Below, piece after piece: positions 8,705 through 17,669 of a DNA stretch of 64,000 bases. The translations under genes and the position numbers were made by a program. Below the pieces are notes generated by a model that ran no database searches, was not told where the DNA came from, and was given only the letters and a program-made list of their open reading frames with translations. The DNA lies in NCBI GenBank assembly GCA_947465395.1, contig CANIAL010000008.1, forward strand, positions 39,232 through 103,231, in the 5' to 3' direction. Positions within the stretch are counted from its first letter, which is position 1. Each line of letters starts with the position of its first letter. This DNA is from Alphaproteobacteria bacterium. GTDB taxonomy: Bacteria > Pseudomonadota > Alphaproteobacteria > Micropepsales > Micropepsaceae.

Positions 8705-9598
8705 ATGGCGACCGACGACAGCATCACAGATTTTCCCGAAGCGAATTCCTCTGGCCTTTCCCGCCGCGATTTCGCGGGCCTGTCGGTGGCGACAGGCATC
8801 GCCACCATGGCGGGCGGCGCGCGCGCCGCGACGGAAGTGGTCGAAACCGACGTGATGGTGAAGACGCCGGACGGCATGTGCGATGCGGCCTTCATCCATC
8901 CGGCCAGCGGTGCCCATCCTGGCGTCATCATCTGGGCGGATGTGTTCGGCCTGCGTCCTTCCATGCGCGCCATGGCGCGGCGCATGGCGGCGGAAGGTTT
9001 TTCCGTGCTGGTACCCAATCCCTATTACCGCACGTCGAAAGCGCCGCAGATTCCGGACGCCTCCACCTTCGACTTCGCCAAGGATCGCGCCCAGCTCACC
9101 CCGTTGACCGGCCCGTTGCAGGCGCCGGGCGCGGCGGAACGTGATGCCGTTGCCTATGTGGCGTTCCTGGATTCGCGCAAGGAGGTGGACAAGACCAAGA
9201 AGATCGGCACCCAGGGTTACTGCATGGGCGGGCCGCTGGTGGTGAAGACCGCCGCCGCTGCCCCCGGCCGCATTGGCGCGGGCGGGTCCTTCCATGGCGG
9301 CGGGCTGGTCACCGACAAGCCCGACAGCCCACATCTGCTGGCCCCCAAGATCAAGGCCGGCATGTATTTCGCGGTGGCGGGCAGCGATGACGTCAAGGCG
9401 CCCGGCGACAAGGACACGCTGCGAAAGGCGATGGCCGACGCCAAGGTGCCGGCCGAGGTGGAGCTGTATGCCAACTCCATCCATGGCTGGTGCGTTTCCG
9501 ACATGCCGATGCAGAACGGCAAGCCCATCTACAACAAGGCCGAAGCCGACATGGCCTGGGCCAAGCTGGTGGCGCTTTACAAGAAGCATCTGGTTTAA
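8705..9598 (+). CDS. Tat-exported dienelactone hydrolase family protein
   Basis: A 297-aa alpha/beta hydrolase starting at an ATG behind AAGGGTGAGGA. The N-terminus carries a twin-arginine signal (SRRDF, 19-23, then a hydrophobic run to about residue 42). Nucleophile C173 lies in GYCMGG, the Cys-for-Ser elbow that marks the dienelactone hydrolase family. D229 and H260 (NSIHGW) complete the triad. Family members hydrolyse cyclic enol esters such as carboxymethylenebutenolide; the natural substrate of exported versions is generally unknown. The gene is convergent with the following flavoprotein and separated from it by only 16 bases. Confidence 0.88.
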   Translation: MATDDSITDFPEANSSGLSRRDFAGLSVATGIATMAGGARAATEVVETDVMVKTPDGMCDAAFIHPASGAHPGVIIWADVFGLRPSMRAMARRMAAEGFSVLVPNPYYRTSKAPQIPDASTFDFAKDRAQLTPLTGPLQAPGAAERDAVAYVAFLDSRKEVDKTKKIGTQGYCMGGPLVVKTAAAAPGRIGAGGSFHGGGLVTDKPDSPHLLAPKIKAGMYFAVAGSDDVKAPGDKDTLRKAMADAKVPAEVELYANSIHGWCVSDMPMQNGKPIYNKAEADMAWAKLVALYKKHLV

Positions 9599-9609
9599 TG
9601 CTTTTGGCG

Positions 9610-9644
9610 TCGGGCTACAGCGCGGTTCCTGCGCTGTAGCCCGA
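9610..9644. terminator. Hairpin between convergent genes, inside the flavoprotein 3' end
   Basis: A perfect 14-bp stem (TCGGGCTACAGCGC and its complement) with a 7-base loop overlaps the last codons of the minus-strand flavoprotein gene. There is no strong T run on either side, so it may act as a weak or Rho-assisted terminator or an mRNA-protecting structure. Confidence 0.4.
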
Positions 9645-10790
9645 TGACCAGGCCCACTGGAAATTATAACCGCCCAGCCAGCCGGTGACGTCCACCACTT
9701 CGCCGATGAAATAAAGCCCGGGCACACCCCGCGCCTGCATGCTGCGCGAATCCAGACCTGCCGTATCCACCCCGCCCGCCGTCACTTCCGCCACGCGGTA
9801 GCCCTCGCTGCCCGAAGGTACCACGCGCCAGTCATTGATGCGCGCCGCCAGCACCTTGATCGCCGCGTCATTCAAATCGCCCATGGTGCCGTTCGCGCCA
9901 CAGGCTTCCGTGATGGCCTTGGCCAGCCGCTTGGGCAGCATGCTGCTTAAATAGGTGTGTGCCGCCTGCTTGCCGTTGGTTGTGCGGGCTGCGCGCAAAT
10001 CCGCCGCCACATTCCGGCCCGGCAGCAATGCGACATGGATGTCTTCGCCTTCGCGCCAATAGGACGAGATTTGCAGGATGGCTGGGCCGCTAAGGCCGCG
10101 ATGGGTGAACAACAGCGCCTCGTCAAACTTGGTCCTGCCCCGCGCCACGGTGGCGGGAACGGCCACGCCGGACAGGGGCGCTGACCATTCCAGCAAAGCG
10201 CCCTCAAATGTCAGCGGCACCAGGGCAGGGCGCGTTTCCACGAGCTTGAGGCCGAACTGCACCGCCAGGCGATAACCGAAATCCGTGGCGCCCATCTTGG
10301 GAATGGATTTGCCCCCCGTCGCCACCACCAGGGTACGGCAGGCAATGTCCGCGCCCTGCGACAGGTGCAGCAGGAAACCATCGGCGGTTTTTTCCACTGC
10401 CGTCACGGATTGGTTCAGGCGCAATTCCGCGCCGCCCATTTCCGCCAGCAGCATGTTGGTGATCTGGATGGCGGAGCCGTCGCAGAAAAGCTGCCCCAGC
10501 GTCTTTTCATGCCAGGCGATGTGGTGCCGGTCCACCAGGGCAATGAAATCCCCCGCCGTGTAGCGGGACAGCGCCGAGATGCAGAAGGCGGGATTGGCCG
10601 ACAGGAAATTGGCCGTGGCGGCATGGCGATTGGTGAAATTGCAGCGCCCGCCACCGGAAATGCGGATCTTCTCGCCCGGCGCGGAGGCGTGGTCCAGCAC
10701 CAGCACATCGCGCCCGCGCGCAGCGCCGGCGCACATCAGGCCCGCCGCGCCTGCGCCCAATACCACTACATCGCGCTGTTCAGGACCCAT
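9615..10790 (-). CDS. FAD-dependent oxidoreductase of the HI0933/BaiN family
   Basis: A 391-aa soluble flavoprotein. GAGAAGLM (12-19) is the FAD Rossmann motif, and GEKIRISGGGRCNFTN (about 39-54) is the hallmark of the HI0933/YhiN/BaiN family. The C-terminal GEVVDVTGWLGGYNFQWAWSSG segment is the conserved family FAD-binding end. Reported members include BaiN, a bile-acid reductase, but most are uncharacterised, so only the family is assigned. The gene starts 45 bases from the divergent cyclophilin. Confidence 0.88.
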   Translation of the reverse strand: MGPEQRDVVVLGAGAAGLMCAGAARGRDVLVLDHASAPGEKIRISGGGRCNFTNRHAATANFLSANPAFCISALSRYTAGDFIALVDRHHIAWHEKTLGQLFCDGSAIQITNMLLAEMGGAELRLNQSVTAVEKTADGFLLHLSQGADIACRTLVVATGGKSIPKMGATDFGYRLAVQFGLKLVETRPALVPLTFEGALLEWSAPLSGVAVPATVARGRTKFDEALLFTHRGLSGPAILQISSYWREGEDIHVALLPGRNVAADLRAARTTNGKQAAHTYLSSMLPKRLAKAITEACGANGTMGDLNDAAIKVLAARINDWRVVPSGSEGYRVAEVTAGGVDTAGLDSRSMQARGVPGLYFIGEVVDVTGWLGGYNFQWAWSSGYSAGTAL

Positions 10791-10803
10791 GCCGGGACAT
10801 TAG

Positions 10804-10809
10804 TATAAT
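10804..10809 (+). promoter_or_regulatory. Consensus -10 element ahead of the cyclophilin gene
   Basis: A perfect TATAAT sits 26 bases before the preferred cyclophilin start. The -35 side (TTCAGG at 10779-10784, 19-base spacing) is weak. Initiation here would place the first ATG of the longer frame (10808) inside the promoter and leave a short leader containing GGGAGGAA, which supports the downstream start. Confidence 0.45.
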
Positions 10810-10834
10810 GTGGCGGCGGTGGGAGGAAATGATG

Positions 10835-11419
10835 ATGCGGATGTTTCTGATGGCGCTGCTGCTGGGTGCGGCGCCCGCCCATGCCAACCCGGTCGCGCAC
10901 ATGACCATGGATACCGGCACGGTGGATGTGGAGCTGGCGCTGGACAAGGCCCCCGTCACTGTCTGCAATTTCATCCGCTATGCACAAGGCGGTTTCTACG
11001 ATGGCGGCGTCTTTTTCCGCACTGTGCTGTCCGATCACGGCCCGCGCGGCATTGACGTGATCCAGGCGCGGGTGGCGGCAGGGCGTCGCGAAGATAAATT
11101 CCCGCCCATTGCGCTGGAGCGCACCAACAAGACCGGTCTTTCCCATGGCGCGGGCACCATCTCCATGGCGCGGGATGGCGCCGACACCGCCACCTCCAGC
11201 TTTTTCGTGGTGATAAAAGACAGCCGCAATCTGGATTTCGGCGGGGCCCGCAATGCCGATGGCCAGGGCTTTGCCGCCTTCGGACATGTCGTCCGTGGCA
11301 TGGACATACTAGAGGCCATCCAGAAACGCCCGGCCGAAAAGGAACAGATTACCGATCCCGCCCGCATCCTGCGCCTGAGCCTGACGGGCTATGACCGGGC
11401 CGCCTGCGAAAGCCGCTAG
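10835..11419 (+). CDS. Periplasmic cyclophilin-type peptidyl-prolyl isomerase
   Basis: About 194 aa from the ATG at 10835, chosen because GGGAGGAA sits at proper spacing and a TATAAT lies just upstream; in-frame ATGs at 10808, 10829 and 10832 are alternatives. A short Sec signal (hydrophobic to AHA-N) exports it. The cyclophilin fold is evident from NFIRYAQGGFYDGGVFFRTV, ISMARDGADTATSSFFVV and GFAAFGHVVRGMDIL, the last including the region near the active site. It would speed up prolyl isomerisation of exported proteins. It stands alone, divergent from the flavoprotein. Confidence 0.9.
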   Translation: MRMFLMALLLGAAPAHANPVAHMTMDTGTVDVELALDKAPVTVCNFIRYAQGGFYDGGVFFRTVLSDHGPRGIDVIQARVAAGRREDKFPPIALERTNKTGLSHGAGTISMARDGADTATSSFFVVIKDSRNLDFGGARNADGQGFAAFGHVVRGMDILEAIQKRPAEKEQITDPARILRLSLTGYDRAACESR

Positions 11420-11469
11420 ACACCTTCTCGGGCGCCGCCGATAGTGGGCGCGGGATTGGGGAGAGTTTC

Positions 11470-12576
11470 ATGGACCGCCGCATCTTGCTGGCTTCGTTGT
11501 CGGGCAGCGCCGCCGCGCTGGCCGCGCCGCGTTTCGCTTTGGCGCAATCAGCTTCTCCATCCACGGGCCGTGCCGGTCCCGGCAACCGCATCACCGATGT
11601 GCCCGGCCTGATGGTGGGCCAGGCCGATGATCCCAGGGTGCGCACCGGCGTCACCGTGATCCTGCCCGACGGGCGCGCCACTTGCGCCGTGGATGTGCGC
11701 GGCGGCGGGCCGGGCACGCGCGAGACGGACGCGCTCAATTCATGGAACTTGGTGCATTCGATTGACGCGGTGGTGCTGTCAGGCGGCTCGGTCTATGGCC
11801 TGGCTTCTGCCGATGGCGTGGCGGCCTGGCTGGGCGCACGCAAGCGCGGCTATGGCCTTTCCACCCAGGCGGGCGTGCCGGTGTCGCCCATCGTGCCGGC
11901 GGCGATCCTTTATGACCTGGCCAATGGCGGCGACAAGAATTGGGGCACCAACCCGCCCTATCGCGACCTGGGCTTCAAGGCGGTGGATGCCGCCTCGCGC
12001 GATTTCAAGCTGGGCACGGTGGGCGCGGGCTTTGGCGCCGAAGCGGGCAAGCTGAAAGGCGGCATCGGCTCGGCATCCTTTGTCACCAATGACGGCATCA
12101 CGGTGGGCGCCATTGTCGCCACCAACAGTTTGGGGTCCGTGGTCGTTCCAGGATCGAAGAATTTCTGGGCAGGCGCGTTTGAAATCGGCGATGAGTTTGG
12201 CGGGCTGGGCGCATCAGCCAACCGCGTCGTGGCCGATGACTGGGGCCTGGCCAAGGCCAATCCCGCCGCCCGCGCCAACACCACCATTGCCTGCATCGCC
12301 ACCGATGTTGATTTGGACATAGACCAGATGAAGCGCGTCACCATGATGGCGCAGGATGGTTTTTCCCGCGCCATCCGCCCCATCCATTCGCCCTTTGACG
12401 GCGATGTTGTGTTCGGGCTTTCCACGGCGAAACAAAAAATCAAGGGCCCAGCCGATTTCGTGGTGGCGCGCATCGGGGCGCTGGCCGCCGATGTGTTGTC
12501 CCGGGCCGTGGCGCGCGGTGTCCACGAAGCAACATTGCCGCCGGGCATGAAGGGTCAGACTTGGAAAAATTTGTGA
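11470..12576 (+). CDS. P1-family (DmpA/NylC-like) self-processing N-terminal Thr hydrolase, exported
   Basis: A 368-aa member of peptidase family P1. The start follows GGGGAG. MDRRILLAS plus a hydrophobic run to about residue 26 forms a Tat- or Sec-type signal. Family landmarks: RTGVTVILP (59-66), the DVRGGGPGTRETD glycine-rich loop (75-87), VVLSGGSVYGLA (101-112) and GFGAEAGKLKGGIG (188-200). By alignment with the DmpA region before ATD, the nucleophile should be T271 within RANTTIACIATD, with autocleavage at Asn270-Thr271. An Asn-Thr site is that of NylC rather than the Gly-Ser of DmpA. P1 enzymes hydrolyse beta-peptides, D-amino amides or amide oligomers. It heads an apparent six-gene catabolic operon. 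Confidence 0.88.
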   Translation: MDRRILLASLSGSAAALAAPRFALAQSASPSTGRAGPGNRITDVPGLMVGQADDPRVRTGVTVILPDGRATCAVDVRGGGPGTRETDALNSWNLVHSIDAVVLSGGSVYGLASADGVAAWLGARKRGYGLSTQAGVPVSPIVPAAILYDLANGGDKNWGTNPPYRDLGFKAVDAASRDFKLGTVGAGFGAEAGKLKGGIGSASFVTNDGITVGAIVATNSLGSVVVPGSKNFWAGAFEIGDEFGGLGASANRVVADDWGLAKANPAARANTTIACIATDVDLDIDQMKRVTMMAQDGFSRAIRPIHSPFDGDVVFGLSTAKQKIKGPADFVVARIGALAADVLSRAVARGVHEATLPPGMKGQTWKNL

Positions 12577-12589
12577 GGGGGCGCACGCT

Positions 12590-12796
12590 GTGATGCGACC
12601 TGCGGCGCGCTACGCCATCGGCATCGGCGTGCCGTTCCTGTCAGTGATTCCCACCGTGCCGCTGCTGGGGCATTTGCCCGTCACCGTGCTGGGCGCGCCG
12701 CTGGCGCTGATCTGGCTGTTCTGCTGCATCCCGCTGACATCGCTGTGCCTTTACATCTGCTGGCATTTCGGTGACCGGCACCGCGACAACACATGA
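12590..12796 (+). CDS. DUF3311-like small membrane protein (symporter partner)
   Basis: A 68-aa protein with two hydrophobic spans (about 8-28 and 35-58). It starts at GTG 12590 or ATG 12593, 14-17 bases after the P1 hydrolase. Its length, two-helix layout and position directly before a sodium:solute symporter, with a 4-base ATGA overlap, match the DUF3311 pattern, where the small subunit is translationally coupled to the transporter. It may help assemble or regulate the symporter. Confidence 0.75.
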   Translation: MMRPAARYAIGIGVPFLSVIPTVPLLGHLPVTVLGAPLALIWLFCCIPLTSLCLYICWHFGDRHRDNT

Positions 12797-14196
12797 CGGC
12801 GGCATTTCTTTTCATCATTGCGCTGTCGCTGGTGCTGGCCGCTTTGTCGCGGCGCGGACATGTGGCGCAAAAGGCGGCGGATTTCTTTGTCGCCTCCGGC
12901 CAGTTCAACACCGTGCTGTTTTTCTTCCTGGCTGTGGGCGAGACCTATTCCATCGCCACCATCCTGGGCTATCCGGGCGGGATCTATGCGGGTGGCACAG
13001 GCCTGGCGACATGGTTCCTGGGCTATATCCTGCTGGCTTTCGTGGTGGGCTATTTCCTCAATCCCCTGATCTGGAAAGCGGGGCGCGTTTATGACGCCGT
13101 CACCATGCCCGATCTTTTCGCGCGCCATTTCCAGAGTCGCGCACTGGAACTGACGGTGACCATCGCCGTGTTGCTGTTCCTGGTGCCGCTGGGGATGCAG
13201 CAGTTCCTGGGCCTGCAGATCGTGCTCAAGGAGCTGCAATGGGGCGTGCCGCCGCTTGTGCTGGCGGGCGCGGCCGCGACCCTGGCCTTTCTTTATATCC
13301 TGATCTCCGGCATCCGGGCTTCTGCCTATGTGGCGGTGCTGAAGGACATCCTGCTGATCCTGGCCATCATCATCACCGCCAGCGCCGCCCTGATGCATTG
13401 GGGCGATGCGGCGCCGGTCGGCGTAGCGGCGCAAACCATAAAGCCGCCCAGCCTGTCGGGGGATGTTTTTTCCATCACCACCATTCTCCTGCAATGCGTG
13501 GGCTTCTGCATCGTACCGCAGACCTGCGCCTATGTCTTCACGGCGCGCTCGGCCCGCGCCGTGCGGCGGGCGCAAGTCACCATGCCGCTCTACATGATCA
13601 TGTTTCCGTTTTTGACATTGGTGGCCTTTTTCGCGCTGAAGCATCTGCCCGCCATTGCCGCCCCCAATGAAGTCTTTCCCGCCGTGGCGCGCGCGCTGCT
13701 GCCCGCACCCCTGATGGGGCTGGTGATGGCGGGGGCAGCCCTGTCGGCGCTGGTGGTGTTGACCGGCATTTGCCTTGCCATCGGTTCGCTGGTGGCGCGC
13801 AACCTGGTGCCGGGGCTTGGCGATCGCGGGCAGCGGCAATGGTCCAAGCTGGTAATGGCGGCGTATCTGCTGCTGTCGGTGGCGGGGGCTGCGACATCGT
13901 CCCAGCTTCTGACCTCAATCAACAATTTCTTCTATTTCGGCATCACCCAGTCCCTGCCCGGTATACTGGGCATATTGTTCATCAGCCGCATGCGGCCCGC
14001 CGCCATCATTGCGGGCATGCTGGCGGGCGATATCACTGCCATCGCCCTTTACCAGCTGCATGTGCCGCTGGGGGGAACAAACCCCGGCTTTGTGGGGCTG
14101 CTGATGAACCTGGGGATCGTGTTTTCGGTGCTGTATTTCGCCCCCGGAAAGGCCCTATCCCCCGTGGCGAAGATGAGTTTGCCGGGTGCCTCCTAG
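12793..14196 (+). CDS. Sodium:solute symporter (SSS family)
   Basis: A 467-aa polytopic membrane protein with about 13 hydrophobic segments. FFLAVGETYSIATILGYPGGIYAGG near the N-terminus and the GMQQFLGLQIV and QTCAYVFTARS regions are typical of the SSS family, which imports organic acids, amino acids or sugars with Na+. It overlaps the preceding small protein by ATGA. Its place between a P1 hydrolase and catabolic dehydrogenases suggests it imports the hydrolysis product. Substrate unknown. Confidence 0.88.
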   Translation: MTAAFLFIIALSLVLAALSRRGHVAQKAADFFVASGQFNTVLFFFLAVGETYSIATILGYPGGIYAGGTGLATWFLGYILLAFVVGYFLNPLIWKAGRVYDAVTMPDLFARHFQSRALELTVTIAVLLFLVPLGMQQFLGLQIVLKELQWGVPPLVLAGAAATLAFLYILISGIRASAYVAVLKDILLILAIIITASAALMHWGDAAPVGVAAQTIKPPSLSGDVFSITTILLQCVGFCIVPQTCAYVFTARSARAVRRAQVTMPLYMIMFPFLTLVAFFALKHLPAIAAPNEVFPAVARALLPAPLMGLVMAGAALSALVVLTGICLAIGSLVARNLVPGLGDRGQRQWSKLVMAAYLLLSVAGAATSSQLLTSINNFFYFGITQSLPGILGILFISRMRPAAIIAGMLAGDITAIALYQLHVPLGGTNPGFVGLLMNLGIVFSVLYFAPGKALSPVAKMSLPGAS

Positions 14197-14214
14197 CCGC
14201 GCTAGGCTTTGGTC

Positions 14215-15660
14215 ATGAGCGACATCAAGGAACAGCTTTTCATCGGCGGCAAATGGCAGAGTGCCGCCGCCACAATCCCCGTGGAAGACCCTTCAACCGG
14301 CGACACCATCGGCACATTGGGCGCAGGCCAGGCCGGCGACATTGATGCGGCCGTGAAGGCAGCGCAGGCCGCGCTGGCCGGTCCCTGGGGCAAGGCCACC
14401 GCCGCCGAGCGCGGGCGCCTGTTGGCCAAGATCAGCAAGGCCGTGGAGGCGCAAGCCGACATGCTGGCGGCGCTGGAAGCACGCGATGTGGGCAAGCCGC
14501 TGAAACAGGCACGTTCTGATGTCACGGCGCTGGCGCGGTACCTGGAATTCTATGCGGGCGCGGCCGACAAATTGCACGGCCAGACCATTCCCTTTCTTGC
14601 CGACTACACCGTTTACACATTGCGCGAGCCGCATGGCGTCACCGGTCACATCATTCCCTGGAATTATCCCATGCAGATCATGGGCCGTTCCGTTTCGGCG
14701 GCGCTGGCCTGCGGCAATGCGGCGGTCGTCAAGCCGGCCGAGGAAGCCAGCCTGACCGCGCTGGCCTTTGCCCGCATCGCATCGGAAGCGGGATTGCCGG
14801 CGGGCGCGTTGAATGTGGTGACGGGACTTGGCGAATCCGCGGGCGCAGCATTGGCGGGGCATCCCGGTGTGCATCATGTGTCGTTTACCGGCTCGCCCGA
14901 AGTGGGCGCGCTGGTGCAGGCAGCGGCGGGCAAGAACGCCGTGCCGGTGACACTGGAACTGGGCGGAAAATCGCCACAGCTGGTTTTCGCGGACGCAAAC
15001 TTGGAACGCGCATTGCCGTTTTTGGTCAATGCCGGCATCCAGAATGCAGGCCAGACCTGCTCGGCTGGATCGCGCCTGCTGGTGCAGCGCAAGGTCTATG
15101 ACAATGTGCTGGAAAAACTTTCCGCGCGTTACCGCGCCTTGAAAGTCGGCGCGGCGCGTGACGATCTGGATGTGGGGCCGCTGATTTCCGCAGGGCAGAA
15201 GGCGCGGGTGGAGAAACTGATCGCCCGGGGCCGCAGCGACGGGCTGAACGTGGCGGCGGAAGGCAGCATCATGGGCAATGCGCCCAAGGGCGGACATTAT
15301 GTGGCGCCGCTGTTGTTCGCTGGCGTCAAGCCCGACCATCTTCTGGCCCAGGATGAAATCTTCGGTCCCGTGCAGGTGGTGATCCCGTTTGAGGACGAAG
15401 AAGAAGCCGTCGCCATCGCCAATGGCACGCCCTATGGCCTGGTGGCGGGTGTGTGGACGGGCGATGGTTCGCGCGCCATGCGGTTGGCGCAGCAGATTCG
15501 TGCCGGACAGGTCTTCATCAACAATTATGGCGCGGCGGGCGGCGTGGAGCTTCCCTTTGGCGGCACCGGCCGTTCCGGTCATGGCCGCGAAAAAGGCTTT
15601 GAGGCGCTGTTCGCCTTCAGCCGCCTGAAAACCGTGGCCGCTTACCATGGGCGGGATTGA
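14215..15660 (+). CDS. NAD(P)-dependent aldehyde dehydrogenase
   Basis: A 481-aa enzyme from the ATG at 14215 (MSDIKEQLFIGGKW is a normal family start; a TTG two codons earlier is less likely). N150 in IIPWNYP, E248 in LELGGKSP and nucleophile C282 in GQTCSAGSR are the conserved catalytic set, and SFTGSPEVG forms the cofactor loop. It oxidises an aldehyde to an acid. In this operon the aldehyde is presumably made by the following SDR or from an amine derived from the P1 substrate. The SDR gene starts within two bases of its stop, so the two are co-translated. Confidence 0.93.
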   Translation: MSDIKEQLFIGGKWQSAAATIPVEDPSTGDTIGTLGAGQAGDIDAAVKAAQAALAGPWGKATAAERGRLLAKISKAVEAQADMLAALEARDVGKPLKQARSDVTALARYLEFYAGAADKLHGQTIPFLADYTVYTLREPHGVTGHIIPWNYPMQIMGRSVSAALACGNAAVVKPAEEASLTALAFARIASEAGLPAGALNVVTGLGESAGAALAGHPGVHHVSFTGSPEVGALVQAAAGKNAVPVTLELGGKSPQLVFADANLERALPFLVNAGIQNAGQTCSAGSRLLVQRKVYDNVLEKLSARYRALKVGAARDDLDVGPLISAGQKARVEKLIARGRSDGLNVAAEGSIMGNAPKGGHYVAPLLFAGVKPDHLLAQDEIFGPVQVVIPFEDEEEAVAIANGTPYGLVAGVWTGDGSRAMRLAQQIRAGQVFINNYGAAGGVELPFGGTGRSGHGREKGFEALFAFSRLKTVAAYHGRD

Positions 15661-15661
15661 A

Positions 15662-16399
15662 ATGCGTTTGAAAGACAAGGTGGCCGTGGTCACGGGCGGC
15701 GCGTCCGGCTTTGGCGAAGGCATTGCGCGCCGTTTCGCGGCCGAGGGCGCAAAGGTGGTGATCGCCGATCTGAATGAAGCAGCGGCGAAGAAGCTGGCAG
15801 CGGAAATCGGCGGCATTGGCGTCAAATGCGATGTTTCCCGCGCCGCCGATTTGGAGGCCGCAGCCAAGGCGGCCGAAACGCTTGGCCCGCTTGCCATCTG
15901 GATCAACAATGCCGGTGTCGGCCACACGCCCCAGCCGCTGGAGGCGTTGGCCGAGGATCATTTCGACCGCATCGTCTCGGTGAACATGAAGGCCATGTAT
16001 CTGGCCGCGCGCGCCATCGTGCCGGGCATGAAGGCACGGAAAGCAGGCGCCATCCTCAACATCGCTTCCACCGGCGGGGTCAGCCCCCGGCCCAACCTGA
16101 CCTGGTACAATGCCTCCAAGGGTTTCATGATCACCGCCACCCGCGCCATGGCGGTGGAGCTGGCGCCCTTTGGCATTCGCGTCAACGCGCTCAATCCCGT
16201 GGCCGGGGAAACGCCCATGCTGGCCACCTTCATGGGCCAGGACACGCCCGAGATACGCGCCAAGTTCCTGGCCTCCATCCCCATTGGCCGTTTTTCGACG
16301 CCCGCCGACATCGCCGCCGCCGCCGCCTTTCTTTGCAGCGATGAGGCGTCCATGATCACCGGCGTCGCCCTGGAGGTGGATGGTGGACGCTGCATCTGA
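15662..16399 (+). CDS. SDR-family NAD(P)-dependent oxidoreductase
   Basis: A 245-aa classical short-chain dehydrogenase. The start at 15662 (MRLKDKVAVVTGG) is the family norm and falls one base after the upstream stop; an ATG 15 bases earlier lies inside the upstream gene. TGGASGFG (11-18) binds the cofactor, INNAG (81-85) stabilises the core, and S136, Y149 and K153 (YNASK) are the catalytic residues. The C-terminus has the usual SMITGVALEVDGG. It would interconvert an alcohol and a carbonyl. It overlaps the next gene by 20 bases. Confidence 0.92.
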   Translation: MRLKDKVAVVTGGASGFGEGIARRFAAEGAKVVIADLNEAAAKKLAAEIGGIGVKCDVSRAADLEAAAKAAETLGPLAIWINNAGVGHTPQPLEALAEDHFDRIVSVNMKAMYLAARAIVPGMKARKAGAILNIASTGGVSPRPNLTWYNASKGFMITATRAMAVELAPFGIRVNALNPVAGETPMLATFMGQDTPEIRAKFLASIPIGRFSTPADIAAAAAFLCSDEASMITGVALEVDGGRCI

Positions 16400-17669
16400 A
16401 AAAGCTTTGGCGCCGGTGTTGGCCGAGATCGAATCCCGCCGGGACGAGCTCACGGCGCTGACGCAGGACCTGATCCGTTTTCCCACCATCAATCCGCCGG
16501 GCGAAGCCTATACGCCTTGCGCCGAATATCTCGGCCAGCGTTTGGCCAGGCGCGGCTTCAAGGTCGAATATGTGCGCGCCGAAGGCGCGCCGGGCGACAG
16601 TGACAAATATCCCCGCACCAACGTGATTGCCCGGCGCGAAGGCGTGCGGCCCGGCCCTTGCGTGCATTTCAACGGCCATCTGGACGTGGTGCAGGTGGGT
16701 GCGGGCTGGACGGTGGACCCGTTCGCAGGCGTGGTGAAAGACGGCAAGGTCTATGGCCGCGGCGCCTGCGACATGAAGGGCGGGCTGGCATCCGCCGTGG
16801 TGGCGATGGAAGCGTTGCTGGATAGCGGCATGGCCCTGCCCGGCGCCATCGAGATTTCCGGCACGGTGGACGAGGAATCTGGCGGCTATGGCGGCGTCGC
16901 GTATCTGGCCGAGCGCGGCTGGTTTTCAAAGCCGCGCGTGGACCATGTCATCATTCCTGAACCGCTGAATGTGGACCGGGTCTGCATTGGCCATCGCGGC
17001 GTCTGGTGGGCGGAGATCGAGACACTGGGCCGCCAGGCGCATGGCTCCATGCCGTTCCTGGGCGACAGCGCCATCCGCCACATGAGCGCGGTCTTGGAAA
17101 AATTCGAACGCCAGCTTTATCCGGCGCTGGCCTCGCGCCATTCCGACATGCCGGTGGTGCCGGAAGGCGCGCGCCAGTCCACCATGAACATCAATGCCGT
17201 GCATGGCGGGCAGGAAGAAGGCTTTACCGGCCTGCCCGCGCCCTGCGTGGCCGATAGTTGCCGCATCGTGATCGACCGGCGCTTCTTGATCGAGGAAAAG
17301 CTGGCGCAAGTCGAAGGCGAAGTGAAAGCCATCCTGGAAGGGCTCAAGCGCGACCGGCCCGGCTTTGGCTACAAGCTGCGCGAGCTGTTCCATGTCGAGC
17401 CGACAATGGCCGATCCAGAGGGCCCCGTGGCCAGCGCCACCGCCAGCGCGGTGGAAAAAATCCTGGGTCGCAAGGCGCAGATTGTCTGCTCCCCTGGTAC
17501 CTATGACCAGAAACATGTGGACCGCATCGGACGACTGAAGGAATGCATCGCCTATGGCCCGGGCGTACTTGACCTGGCGCACCAGCCCGATGAATGGGTG
17601 GGCATCCAGGACATGGTGGATTCAGCCAAGGTGATGGCAGTTGCCGCGGTGGATCTGCTGACGCGCTAG
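16380..17669 (+). CDS. M20-family metallo-deacylase (ArgE/DapE-like)
   Basis: A 429-aa zinc hydrolase. CVHFNGHLDVV and GRGACDMKGGLAS carry the first metal His/Asp pair and the bridging Asp. TVDEESGGYGG contains the catalytic and metal Glu residues, followed by a dimerisation insert (about 190-300). Family members remove N-acyl groups from amino acids (acetylornithine, succinyl-diaminopimelate and relatives). The 20-base overlap with the SDR puts it in the same operon, so it more likely processes an N-acylated intermediate of this pathway than serves arginine or lysine biosynthesis. Its stop overlaps that of the convergent membrane protein by 4 bases. Confidence 0.9.
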   Translation: MVDAASEKALAPVLAEIESRRDELTALTQDLIRFPTINPPGEAYTPCAEYLGQRLARRGFKVEYVRAEGAPGDSDKYPRTNVIARREGVRPGPCVHFNGHLDVVQVGAGWTVDPFAGVVKDGKVYGRGACDMKGGLASAVVAMEALLDSGMALPGAIEISGTVDEESGGYGGVAYLAERGWFSKPRVDHVIIPEPLNVDRVCIGHRGVWWAEIETLGRQAHGSMPFLGDSAIRHMSAVLEKFERQLYPALASRHSDMPVVPEGARQSTMNINAVHGGQEEGFTGLPAPCVADSCRIVIDRRFLIEEKLAQVEGEVKAILEGLKRDRPGFGYKLRELFHVEPTMADPEGPVASATASAVEKILGRKAQIVCSPGTYDQKHVDRIGRLKECIAYGPGVLDLAHQPDEWVGIQDMVDSAKVMAVAAVDLLTR

